The position numbers and the translations under genes are program-made. A stretch of 19,658 nucleotides of DNA, from contig DMKD01000223.1 in NCBI GenBank assembly GCA_003454605.1, positions 1 through 19,658 on the forward strand, written 5' to 3'. The notes below the pieces were generated by a model, which was not told the origin of the DNA, did not search any database, and was given only the letters and a program-made list of their open reading frames with translations. This document shows positions 1 to 6,191 of this stretch, in pieces (the first letter of the stretch is position 1; the number at the start of each line of letters is the position of its first letter). The stretch comes from Spirochaeta sp. (GTDB taxonomy: Bacteria; Spirochaetota; Spirochaetia; UBA9216).

Positions 1-413
1 CTTACACCGGTCTTGAGCCAGTCTGTGATGGTTCCCTGGGAAAGTTCTTCCGGATCTATCTTGTCCAGGCGTTTTTCAATAAGCGTAAGCATCTTCTCGG
101 TTACGGCCAGATGTTTCTGCTCCCGTTCCCTGAATGCCTTTTCGCGTTCCTCGCGCTTTATCTTTTCCAGGTGATTATCATAATCACCAGTTCGTCTCTT
201 CCAGCGGTATTTGTTGCTCCAGGCCCGCCAGATGTTTATCCTGCGCTCAGGAAGGCCTGCATCATTTATTGATTTTCTGATGGTCCGGTCTCCGCCGTAA
301 TCGCGATAAAGGCAGAAGGCATGAAAGGCTGCGTTTGTTTCACCTGGTTGGCGCAGCCAGCTTTCTTCCTCGATAAAGTCTTTTTTACCGGGAATAACGG
401 GTATATCAGACAT
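1..413 (-). CDS. Phage terminase small subunit-like protein (partial, C-terminus outside window)
   Basis: An open frame starts at the ATG at 413 and runs unbroken for 137 codons off the left edge. The N-terminus has the pattern seen in phage HTH proteins annotated as terminase small subunits: a Pro-Gly-Glu-x-x-x-x-Ala-Phe-x-Ala-Phe-x-x-Tyr-Arg-Asp stretch (residues about 23-39), a HTH-like segment, a Trp-rich Trp-x-x-Lys-Tyr-x-Trp-Lys-Arg segment, then a charged helix and an Asp-Pro-Glu-Glu-Leu segment. Such proteins recognise phage DNA for packaging and usually precede the large terminase gene, which would lie left of this window. The start overlaps the stop of the upstream 52-residue ORF by 8 bp, so translation is probably coupled. 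Family assignment is from remembered sequence pattern only. An HTH protein of another phage role is the alternative. Confidence 0.65.
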   Translation of the reverse strand, partial: MSDIPVIPGKKDFIEEESWLRQPGETNAAFHAFCLYRDYGGDRTIRKSINDAGLPERRINIWRAWSNKYRWKRRTGDYDNHLEKIKREEREKAFREREQKHLAVTEKMLTLIEKRLDKIDPEELSQGTITDWLKTGV

Positions 414-564
414 CTATAGTTGAGAGCTCCGTTATCACCCTGATTGAATTATCATATTCCTTAACCCATTCCTTGTTCTGGGTAGCCTTGGCATGATCAC
501 GCCGATTCTTGAGAAACCGCAATGACTGCTTTATGTTTTCAACACTTAGATACTTGTTCTTCAT
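406..564 (-). CDS. Small 52-residue ORF of the mobile element, unknown function
   Basis: ATG at 564 to TGA at 406-408 encodes 52 residues beginning MKNKYLSVENIKQ, mostly charged and predicted helical, with no motif I recognise. It is supported as a real gene by packing: its ATG overlaps the TGA of the excisionase-like gene by one base (TGATG), and its 3' end overlaps the ATG of the terminase-like gene by 8 bp. All three genes run leftward, so they form one translational unit of the mobile element. No function is proposed. Confidence 0.55.
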   Translation of the reverse strand: MKNKYLSVENIKQSLRFLKNRRDHAKATQNKEWVKEYDNSIRVITELSTIDV

Positions 565-818
565 CAGGCTGGTTCTCCCACAGGCTCATCAACTTCATCT
601 GTAGCAGTTCCATTCTTAACAGCTGCTTTTTTTATTGTTTCACAGGCCGGAGCAATTTCACAGCTTTTCACCCAGTCCTCTATTTTGTCCTCATTGAATA
701 GCACCCGACGTCCGAGCTTGACGTGTGGAATCTTTTCTTTTTCAGCATAGGTATAGAGTGTTTTTACACTCAGTTTCGTAAGTTCGGATGCCTCTTCAAT
801 TGTCAATAATGCTTTCAT
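564..818 (-). CDS. Excisionase-like MerR/HTH_17 DNA-binding protein
   Basis: This 84-residue protein opens with a MerR-type winged-helix DNA-binding segment: Leu-Thr-Ile-Glu-Glu-Ala-Ser-Glu-Leu (about residues 5-13), a recognition helix with Val-Lys-Thr-Leu-Tyr-x-Tyr, then Ile-Pro-His-Val-Lys-Leu-Gly-Arg-Arg-Val-Leu-Phe and Ile-x-Asp-Trp (to about residue 50). This is the pattern of excisionase-family (HTH_17) proteins that steer tyrosine integrases toward excision or regulate element promoters. The C-terminal 35 residues are low in recognisable features. A good Shine-Dalgarno GGAGG lies at 825-829, 6 nt before the ATG. The integrase gene lies directly upstream and the two downstream genes overlap it. 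It could instead be a control-of-lysogeny regulator. Confidence 0.75.
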   Translation of the reverse strand: MKALLTIEEASELTKLSVKTLYTYAEKEKIPHVKLGRRVLFNEDKIEDWVKSCEIAPACETIKKAAVKNGTATDEVDEPVGEPA

Positions 819-830
819 TTTAAACCTCCA

Positions 831-870
831 TAAAAAATAAAAAATCGGCAGATTGTGTTTAATCTACCGC
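831..870 (-). terminator. Rho-independent terminator between integrase and xis-like gene
   Basis: Read on the minus strand, the stem CGGTAGATT (869-861) pairs with AATCTGCCG (854-846), with one G:T-type mismatch and a 6-nt loop. It is followed by two T-rich runs to about 831. It lies 27 bp after the integrase stop. The T-run ends 2 nt before the Shine-Dalgarno of the xis-like gene, so it also sits in that gene's leader. Confidence 0.75.
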
Positions 871-891
871 TTTTGAAGGTGCCGAAATGAT

Positions 892-906
892 AGGGTTTAC
901 CCTACC
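892..906. repeat. 15-bp repeat AGGGTTTACCCTACC, copy 1 (at integrase 3' end)
   Basis: The 15-mer recurs exactly and in the same orientation at 2153-2167. Here it overlaps the last codons and stop of the integrase gene. With the base before it, it forms a 6-bp inverted repeat TAGGGT-TT-ACCCTA (891-904). It may be a protein-binding site or an att-type site. Confidence 0.75.
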
Positions 907-2051
907 TTGGTGAATTTTATTATTTTATTCTGGACATCCTTGATGTCTTTGAAATCATCAGATTTGAAGTGTGTATAATGCTCTGTCATTGCTGCAGAAG
1001 AATGACCAACCATAGCCCGCAGTTTACCATCTGATATATTATTACTGCGCATCATGGTGTTTAGATAATGACGCCAGCTATGAAAACAGAGTTTACGTTC
1101 AGATCTCTGCTGTTCATCGATTTCTATTTCCCCGAGTGCTGAATTAAGCGCGCTTCTTATTTTCGACTGGCCTACAGGTTCTTTACCGCTATTCTTTGAA
1201 AAAACAAAACCTCCGGAATTTGCTTCACTCATCGCTTTCAACTCATCCATCAAATCTTCCGGTATTACTACCTCGCGAACATAGTTTGTTTTTGTGGCTG
1301 ATAATCCATCATTTAATTTATACTGCTTATCTACCAGAATATAATCTTCATAAAGGCATTCACCGCGTACTGCAAGAACTTCCCCCATCCTCATGCCGGT
1401 ACAGGCTGCAAGCAGATTTGCGTAATAGGAAATATCATCATACCAGATCTCATCCTTCTTTTTGATATCGAATAAGCTCTTCACTTCTTCATGATTAAGA
1501 ACGCCACGTTTTACTATCTCCTTTTTAAGAGGTGCAACGTCTGCAGCAGGATTGTTCTTTATAATTTTTCTCCGCATAGCTTCCTTAAACATTATTTTAA
1601 GAATAACCAGATATAAAGTCACCGAAGATTGCGACAACCCTTTTTCAAATAATACATCAAGCCATTTTTCAATGGCATATGCTTCAATTTCTCTAAGATC
1701 CATAGCACCGAAATAGGGTAGTATGTGATTATCCAGGATTCGCTGAGCTGAATGTACATATCTTCTGGTGATCTTCCTTCTTTTCTTCGCATACTTTAAG
1801 TATTCGCATTTATCCCAATCCCACCAATCAACAGCAAATTCCTTAAAAATCAATTTCAATTTCTTTTCAGGTATAAGCTTGTCGTTCTTGAATAGATCAT
1901 AGCAATAAGCTCTTGCCGCCGTTTTTGATGTTTTTCCGGTTGAAAAACCATTAGTTCGACGGTTCTTTTCATCATAGGTTTGATAATACCAGACCTTTTT
2001 TCCCGACGGTAATTTCCTCAAATACATTGTAAATGGCTCTCTGTAACGCAA
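897..2051 (-). CDS. Tyrosine recombinase / phage-type integrase
   Basis: This 384-residue protein has the complete catalytic set of the phage integrase family: Arg221 (in Cys-Thr-Gly-Met-Arg), Lys254, His324-x-x-Arg327 (in Phe-His-Ser-Trp-Arg-His), His350 (Val-Gly-His-Ser-Ser) and the nucleophile Tyr359. The first 50 residues form an Arg/Lys-rich arm-binding-like segment, and residues about 65-175 the SAM-like core-binding domain. It should catalyse integration and excision of the element. The start is a TTG at 2051, chosen because AGGAG lies at 2058-2062 with 6-nt spacing; an in-frame ATG at 2027 is the alternative. The xis-like gene follows downstream on the same strand, after a terminator. 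The gene is AT-rich compared with the core genes to the right (one 60-base line, 1561-1620, has 16 G+C). Confidence 0.95.
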   Translation of the reverse strand: MRYREPFTMYLRKLPSGKKVWYYQTYDEKNRRTNGFSTGKTSKTAARAYCYDLFKNDKLIPEKKLKLIFKEFAVDWWDWDKCEYLKYAKKRRKITRRYVHSAQRILDNHILPYFGAMDLREIEAYAIEKWLDVLFEKGLSQSSVTLYLVILKIMFKEAMRRKIIKNNPAADVAPLKKEIVKRGVLNHEEVKSLFDIKKKDEIWYDDISYYANLLAACTGMRMGEVLAVRGECLYEDYILVDKQYKLNDGLSATKTNYVREVVIPEDLMDELKAMSEANSGGFVFSKNSGKEPVGQSKIRSALNSALGEIEIDEQQRSERKLCFHSWRHYLNTMMRSNNISDGKLRAMVGHSSAAMTEHYTHFKSDDFKDIKDVQNKIIKFTKVG

Positions 2052-2065
2052 AATAGACTCCTATC

Positions 2066-2102
2066 TCGGCTGAACTGCTGTCATAACTGCATACACAGCC
2101 GA
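2066..2102 (-). promoter_or_regulatory. Inverted repeat in the integrase leader
   Basis: TCGGCTG (2066-2072) and CAGCCGA (2096-2102) form a perfect 7-bp inverted repeat around a 23-nt spacer. The spacer and its edge hold two direct copies of AACTGC (2073-2078, 2085-2090). It lies just upstream of the integrase Shine-Dalgarno. A -10-like TATTAT on the minus strand sits a few bases further upstream. It could be an RNA stem or a recombinase binding site; neither is shown. Confidence 0.35.
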
Positions 2103-2152
2103 TTTGATAATATTTTGTTAGAAATTACAGTAGAATAACTATCGACTACGTA

Positions 2153-2167
2153 AGGGTTTACCCTACC
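2153..2167. repeat. 15-bp repeat AGGGTTTACCCTACC, copy 2 (upstream of integrase)
   Basis: This is an exact second copy of the 15-mer at 892-906, same orientation, 1261 bp away. It lies about 100 bp upstream of the integrase start and about 80 bp upstream of the arsR-type gene. Here the inverted repeat is 5 bp per arm (AGGGT-TT-ACCCT). It may mark the right end of the element or be an operator. Confidence 0.75.
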
Positions 2168-2211
2168 TCTTAATTTTTTTCAAATTTCTAAAAAATTATA
2201 TATAGTAATAC

Positions 2212-2241
2212 TTGATGAATCATGAAAAACGAGTTATGATT
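2212..2241 (+). promoter_or_regulatory. Promoter and candidate operator of the ArsR-type gene
   Basis: TTGATG (2212-2217), a 17-nt spacer and TATGAT (2235-2240) form a good sigma-70 promoter. The -10 ends 8 nt before the ATG at 2249, so the transcript should have almost no leader. An inverted repeat AATCAT-N12-ATGATT (2218-2241) fills the space between the two boxes, as expected for an autoregulatory ArsR operator (inference). Confidence 0.65.
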
Positions 2242-2248
2242 TTTACCT

Positions 2249-2560
2249 ATGGAAAATAATTGTTGCGCTGATGATGAAATTAAAACTCTATCTGAAAAGT
2301 TGAAGGTTTGCGGACATCCCGTTCGCCTTAAAATCTTATGTCTGATTGAAAAAGAGGATTCCTGTGTTACAGATCTATGGCAGTGTCTTGATCAATCCCA
2401 GCCTGTAATATCTCAGCACCTTGCTGTTCTTAAGGATAAGGATATTGTTGAATCAGATGTACAGGGAAACAGGAGAATCTACTCAATCTCAGACCCGTTT
2501 ATAAAGAATATGGTTCAGTCTTTCTCATTTGTTGGAAGGATCGGTTCTGATCCAAGGTAA
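2249..2560 (+). CDS. ArsR/SmtB-family winged-helix transcriptional regulator
   Basis: The 103-residue protein has the ArsR fold signature: an N-terminal helix, Gly-His-Pro-Val-Arg-Leu-Lys-Ile-Leu (about residues 22-30), the recognition region Gln-Ser-Gln-Pro-Val-Ile-Ser-Gln-His-Leu-Ala-Val-Leu (about 49-61), and a wing with Arg-Arg-Ile-Tyr-Ser. Such proteins repress genes until a metal or thiol ligand is bound. The alpha-3 metal box, Cys-Val-Cys in ArsR, appears here as Cys-Val-Thr-Asp-Leu, so only one of its cysteines is kept. A Cys-Cys pair at residues 5-6 and other cysteines could supply ligands. No Shine-Dalgarno precedes the ATG and no other in-frame start is available nearby. The gene is monocistronic, between the mobile element and a strong terminator, and no metal-efflux gene is adjacent. 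The inducer cannot be told. Confidence 0.88.
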   Translation: MENNCCADDEIKTLSEKLKVCGHPVRLKILCLIEKEDSCVTDLWQCLDQSQPVISQHLAVLKDKDIVESDVQGNRRIYSISDPFIKNMVQSFSFVGRIGSDPR

Positions 2561-2580
2561 GTAAATTCTCCAGATATTAA

Positions 2581-2605
2581 AAACCGCCGGAAAGGCGGTT
2601 TTTTT
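2581..2605. terminator. Bidirectional rho-independent terminator
   Basis: AAACCGCC (2581-2588) pairs with GGCGGTTT (2594-2601) around a GGAAA loop, followed by a run of T to 2605. An A-run on the left gives the minus strand a T-tract as well. It therefore ends the ArsR-type gene on the plus strand and the SLBB gene (stop at 2623) on the minus strand. Confidence 0.9.
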
Positions 2606-2622
2606 ATTTTATCATTTTAACC

Positions 2623-4209
2623 TTATTGGAATATCTGGGAGAATTGCATGATGGAAGTAACAAAACCTATTATGGTGGTAACCCATACGGTGATCGTAAC
2701 AAAATTACTGAATCCGTCATCTGCCGTCTGCAGGAGGTTCTTATTCACATAGATGATTGAACCTGGGGCAACCTCGTCGGTAAGCACTACATCGGTTCTG
2801 TTACCATCACGGTCAATCAGCTCGATATTATTTACATTGGCCGTCTGGTAATCAATGCCTCCGGCCGCAATGATATAGTCCATTACGGTATATCCGTTCA
2901 CATGGGGAATACCCGTTGCAGCACTGTCGTCCGAATTATTAACAGCACCGAATACAGCTACAAAGGTCTTCTCTATGGGAATAAGGATGTGATCCCCCGG
3001 TTCCAGTTCAACATCGCTGTCTGTATTTCTTGTCGTCCATAATTTTTCAATATCTAAAGAGACAAACTCTCCGTTATCGGGACGCCTGATTTGTGCCTGT
3101 TCGATGATGGCATATGGAGTAGGGCCTCCGACCTTATCGAGGACGTTCAGGAGGCTGATTCCGGGATAGTAGGGCACTTCAAGTTTTACTGAGGTTGTCG
3201 GTGCAGTAAACGGGGCAGTACCCGGGATTATCTTACCGTAGATCGCACCTTCAACAGTGATGGTGTCTGCATTTTCGGATATCGATGGAATTGAAATTAT
3301 ATCACCGTTATTAAGCACAAATCCTGGTGCTGAATCGGTATCGGCTTCAAGACGAACTGTTTTACCATCTTTATCTACCCGGGCTACTTCAATTCGCTCA
3401 TCCCATGCACCGGTTTTAGTACCCCCGGCAAGATTAAGTAGACTGTCGAGATTCTCATCAGGCATAAGTTCGTATACACCGGGATAATTTATCATTCCAT
3501 TCACAGTTACTACAGTGTCAGCCATGGGTATATATAGCTTATCGCCGGGTAGAAGTTTCGGGTTTGAATCGAAATCAGCATCATTATAGAAATTAGAAAT
3601 GTCTACGCTGATTGTTTCATCTCCCCGGATTATTCTGACATCACGGTATGAGGCATTAGATTTAAATCCCTTACACAGGGCGATTGCATCAATAACGGTT
3701 GTCACCGGAGTCGCGTTGATATATCCTGAGACATTAACACCGCCGTATATGAAAACGTTGAAATTAGCCGGAGTAGTAAGATTAAATGAAACAAACTGTA
3801 CCGGCATCATATCTGAAATCTGATCTGAAATATAGGCCTGCAGCTCCGATATGTTTCTTCCCCCCACATTGGTTTTCCCAATGAACGGCAGAACTATAGT
3901 GTAATCCGGCTGAAGCTGGATGCTGTAGGTTGTAATATAATCTGCACTTCGTTCGGTATTTGCTCCGTAATTTATAAGAAGGGTAAATACATCGCCCGGG
4001 GTAAGCGGATAATCGTTGAGTTCTTCAAAGTTAGTAGGAACGCCGGTTGCTGTGTTCAGCATGGCGTTAGATGTCGTAAGAACGTATCGGAAGATACTTG
4101 CCTGCAGCCCGAACCTGGGCTCTGAATCACTAATGTCTTCACCTGGTTCCGAAAAGATCGGAGTTATCATCGTAAGTAGTATTACTGCAAGAATTAAAAG
4201 CTTTTTCAT
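2623..4209 (-). CDS. SLBB-domain polysaccharide export protein (Wza-like)
   Basis: The 528-residue protein has a Sec signal peptide (Met-Lys-Lys, then a hydrophobic core, cleavage near Ser20-Glu21). A Poly_export-type domain follows: Tyr-Pro-Leu-Thr-Pro-Gly-Asp at about 47-53 and Leu-Pro-Asp-like segments through about 140. After it come repeated SLBB-like units, each ending in a Leu-x-Pro-Gly-Asp-x-(Leu/Ile)-x-Ile-Pro pattern (for example near residues 220 and 405), with Val-x-Gly-x-Val/Ile beta hairpins between them. A hydrophobic segment lies at about 500-523. This is the layout of outer-membrane or periplasmic exopolysaccharide channels. It has no lipobox cysteine, unlike Wza. No glycosyltransferase, tyrosine kinase or flippase gene is nearby, so it is an orphan here. 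The transcript appears leaderless. Confidence 0.85.
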   Translation of the reverse strand: MKKLLILAVILLTMITPIFSEPGEDISDSEPRFGLQASIFRYVLTTSNAMLNTATGVPTNFEELNDYPLTPGDVFTLLINYGANTERSADYITTYSIQLQPDYTIVLPFIGKTNVGGRNISELQAYISDQISDMMPVQFVSFNLTTPANFNVFIYGGVNVSGYINATPVTTVIDAIALCKGFKSNASYRDVRIIRGDETISVDISNFYNDADFDSNPKLLPGDKLYIPMADTVVTVNGMINYPGVYELMPDENLDSLLNLAGGTKTGAWDERIEVARVDKDGKTVRLEADTDSAPGFVLNNGDIISIPSISENADTITVEGAIYGKIIPGTAPFTAPTTSVKLEVPYYPGISLLNVLDKVGGPTPYAIIEQAQIRRPDNGEFVSLDIEKLWTTRNTDSDVELEPGDHILIPIEKTFVAVFGAVNNSDDSAATGIPHVNGYTVMDYIIAAGGIDYQTANVNNIELIDRDGNRTDVVLTDEVAPGSIIYVNKNLLQTADDGFSNFVTITVWVTTIIGFVTSIMQFSQIFQ

Positions 4210-4215
4210 GACCGA

Positions 4216-4244
4216 ATAATAGCAGTCAAACCCCCCGTAGTCAA
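4216..4244 (-). promoter_or_regulatory. Sigma-70 promoter of the SLBB gene, leaderless type
   Basis: On the minus strand TTGACT (4244-4239), exactly 17 nt of spacer, and TATTAT (4221-4216) precede the ATG at 4209 by only 6 nt. Transcription should start at or next to the start codon. No Shine-Dalgarno is present. Confidence 0.75.
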
Positions 4245-4296
4245 TGATTCCGTGAGCTATCCGAAGGGGCAGTTTTTCTATATACTTGGAGAGGTA

Positions 4297-5343
4297 ATGA
4301 AAAAACTTACAGTAGCTCTTGAGAACAAAAAAACGAATGTGTTTATCGACAGAACAGCGGATTTTTCCGTACTTGAGCTGAATAATAAAAACAGCTTGCT
4401 CGTAACCGATGATACCATGGTAAAATCCTCCGCAGCGCAGAGTCTTATGGATGCGGGAATACCATCTGTTGTACTTGGTTCGGGTGAAAAATATAAATCG
4501 TTGGAATCAATTGAGAAGATAGCGGAAACGGGAATAAAACTCGGATTGGACCGCGGCGCCGTTATTATCGGATTGGGAGGCGGGGTAATCTGTGATATGG
4601 CGGCTTTCGCCGCTTCGGTATATATGCGCGGCTGCAGACTTGTGCTGGTGCCGACAACCCTGCTGTCTATGGTGGATGCTTCAATCGGAGGAAAGACCGG
4701 GGTAGACTTTCTGGATAGAAAGAATCTGATCGGCAGTTTTTATCCGGCTGAGAAAGTGCTGATCTATACTGATTTTCTTAATACCCTTCCAACGGATGAA
4801 TTTAAAAGTGGACTTGCAGAGCTGATAAAACACGGGTTTTTGTCGGGTGATGCGCTTCTGGATTTTATCGAAACCAGCAGAGATGGTATCCTTGCACGAG
4901 AGTCGGAGATATCAGCCGAAGCGATTTATCGAAGCCTGAAAGTAAAGGCCGCTTATATAGAGAAGGATTTTCGGGAAACCGGCTGCAGAACGCATCTGAA
5001 CCTTGGTCATACCTTCGGTCACGCCCTTGAAACTGCTGCGGGTCTCGGAACATTCACCCATGGAGAAGCTGTAGCCTGGGGAATCCAGCGGGCGATGAAA
5101 GCCGGTCTGAACTGCGGTATTACCGAGGCGGCTTATGCAGAGCGGGCTGAATCGATACTACGGAAATACGATTACAATATCGATTTCACTGATTTTGATC
5201 ATGAGCTCTATATTAAGGCGATTGCCTCGGATAAAAAAAAGAAAGACGGCGAGCTCCGGTTTATTCTTCAGCAAAAAGCCGGTATTACTGAAATTCGCCC
5301 TCTGGATGAAAATGCCATCAGAGAGGTGCTTGAAACCCGATGA
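4297..5343 (+). CDS. aroB: 3-dehydroquinate synthase
   Basis: This enzyme converts DAHP to 3-dehydroquinate, step two of the shikimate pathway, in the cytoplasm with NAD and a divalent metal. The 348-residue protein has the NAD-binding Gly-Gly-Gly-Val-Ile-Cys-Asp-Met (about 94-101), the Pro-Thr-Thr-Leu-Leu-Ser-Met-Val-Asp-Ala-Ser segment with Gly-Gly-Lys-Thr-Gly-Val-Asp (about 119-137), the metal ligand Glu175 with nearby Lys178 and His179, and the Asn-Leu-Gly-His-Thr-Phe-Gly-His-Ala metal site. Later Gly-Glu-Ala-Val supports the same family. The ATG at 4297 is chosen because GGAGAGG lies directly upstream; an in-frame ATG at 4252 lacks a site. It is first in an operon with nudC and the helicase. 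A -10-like TATACT lies at 4281-4286, close to the start. No other aromatic pathway gene is in the window. Confidence 0.96.
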   Translation: MKKLTVALENKKTNVFIDRTADFSVLELNNKNSLLVTDDTMVKSSAAQSLMDAGIPSVVLGSGEKYKSLESIEKIAETGIKLGLDRGAVIIGLGGGVICDMAAFAASVYMRGCRLVLVPTTLLSMVDASIGGKTGVDFLDRKNLIGSFYPAEKVLIYTDFLNTLPTDEFKSGLAELIKHGFLSGDALLDFIETSRDGILARESEISAEAIYRSLKVKAAYIEKDFRETGCRTHLNLGHTFGHALETAAGLGTFTHGEAVAWGIQRAMKAGLNCGITEAAYAERAESILRKYDYNIDFTDFDHELYIKAIASDKKKKDGELRFILQQKAGITEIRPLDENAIREVLETR

Positions 5344-6191
5344 TATTTAATTCAGTCAATAAAGAAATACGGAAGCATAGAGGCGATGATCTCGCCTTTG
5401 TCTTTTCCGGTGCCGACATGCTGGTCGCGAATGATTCAGTCCCTATCATCTCGGAAGTAAACTCCCTGCTTTCAAAAAACGGTATGGATGCTGAAGGCGA
5501 CGGTATTTTTTTCGGAATGCTTGATGACTCAGCCTGCTATTTATTTGCTCTTCCCTCAAGTTTTGAAGCCGAAGGCTGGGAGGTCGCTGCCGGAGACGGT
5601 TTAGGTGCTTATCAGTTTGTGCTTCTCAGGCACTACGTCGGTAGGCTTGACCCGGTTATTAATTCCGCCGCCGGTTACGCCTCACATTTGCTTCATTGGC
5701 ATAAACACAGCCGGTACTGCGGACGATGCGGAGCTGAAAATATCTGGTATGAGAAGGAATGTGCGAAGAAATGTCCATCCTGCGGAAATACGCAGTTTCC
5801 GAAGATTTCTCCGGCAATCATAATAATGGTAATGAAGGGTGATGAAATTCTATTGGCCCATAATAAAAATTTTCCTGAAGGCCGCTACAGTCTGCTTGCG
5901 GGTTTTATAGAGATGGGCGAAACGATAGAAGAAACAGCCAAACGCGAGGTTCGCGAAGAGGTCGGAATAGAGATTGAGAATGTAGAGTACATCTCAAGCC
6001 AGAGCTGGCCTTTTCCCGATTCACTGATGCTGGGTCTTTCGGCCGAATATAAGTCAGGTGATATAATACCTGACGGTACAGAAATAGTTCATGCAGACTG
6101 GTATACGCCGGATACTTTTCCGTCGATACCTGGTCACGGAACAATAGCGAGAAAAATAATTGACGAATACACGAAGAAAAATAAATCCTGA
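5340..6191 (+). CDS. nudC: NAD(H) pyrophosphatase, Nudix family
   Basis: NudC hydrolyses NADH to NMNH and AMP, and in E. coli also removes NAD caps from RNA. The 283-residue protein has the family's full layout: a variable N-terminal domain, a zinc ribbon Cys127-x-x-Cys130 and Cys145-x-x-Cys148, the Nudix box from Gly188 to Ile210 with Arg-Glu-Val-Arg-Glu-Glu-Val-Gly, and the NudC-specific Ser-Gln-x-Trp-Pro-Phe-Pro motif at about 220-226 (Ser in place of the usual Pro). Its ATG overlaps the aroB stop by 4 bp (ATGA), so translation is coupled. Its last 32 bp overlap the start of the helicase gene. Why NAD turnover should be linked to aroB is unclear, though AroB does use NAD. Confidence 0.95.
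   Translation: MIFNSVNKEIRKHRGDDLAFVFSGADMLVANDSVPIISEVNSLLSKNGMDAEGDGIFFGMLDDSACYLFALPSSFEAEGWEVAAGDGLGAYQFVLLRHYVGRLDPVINSAAGYASHLLHWHKHSRYCGRCGAENIWYEKECAKKCPSCGNTQFPKISPAIIIMVMKGDEILLAHNKNFPEGRYSLLAGFIEMGETIEETAKREVREEVGIEIENVEYISSQSWPFPDSLMLGLSAEYKSGDIIPDGTEIVHADWYTPDTFPSIPGHGTIARKIIDEYTKKNKS

Noticed and set aside
2052..2248. A tRNA gene or tRNA 3' end as the integration target
   Set aside because: No cloverleaf or tRNA-like T-arm sequence could be found on either strand in this stretch.
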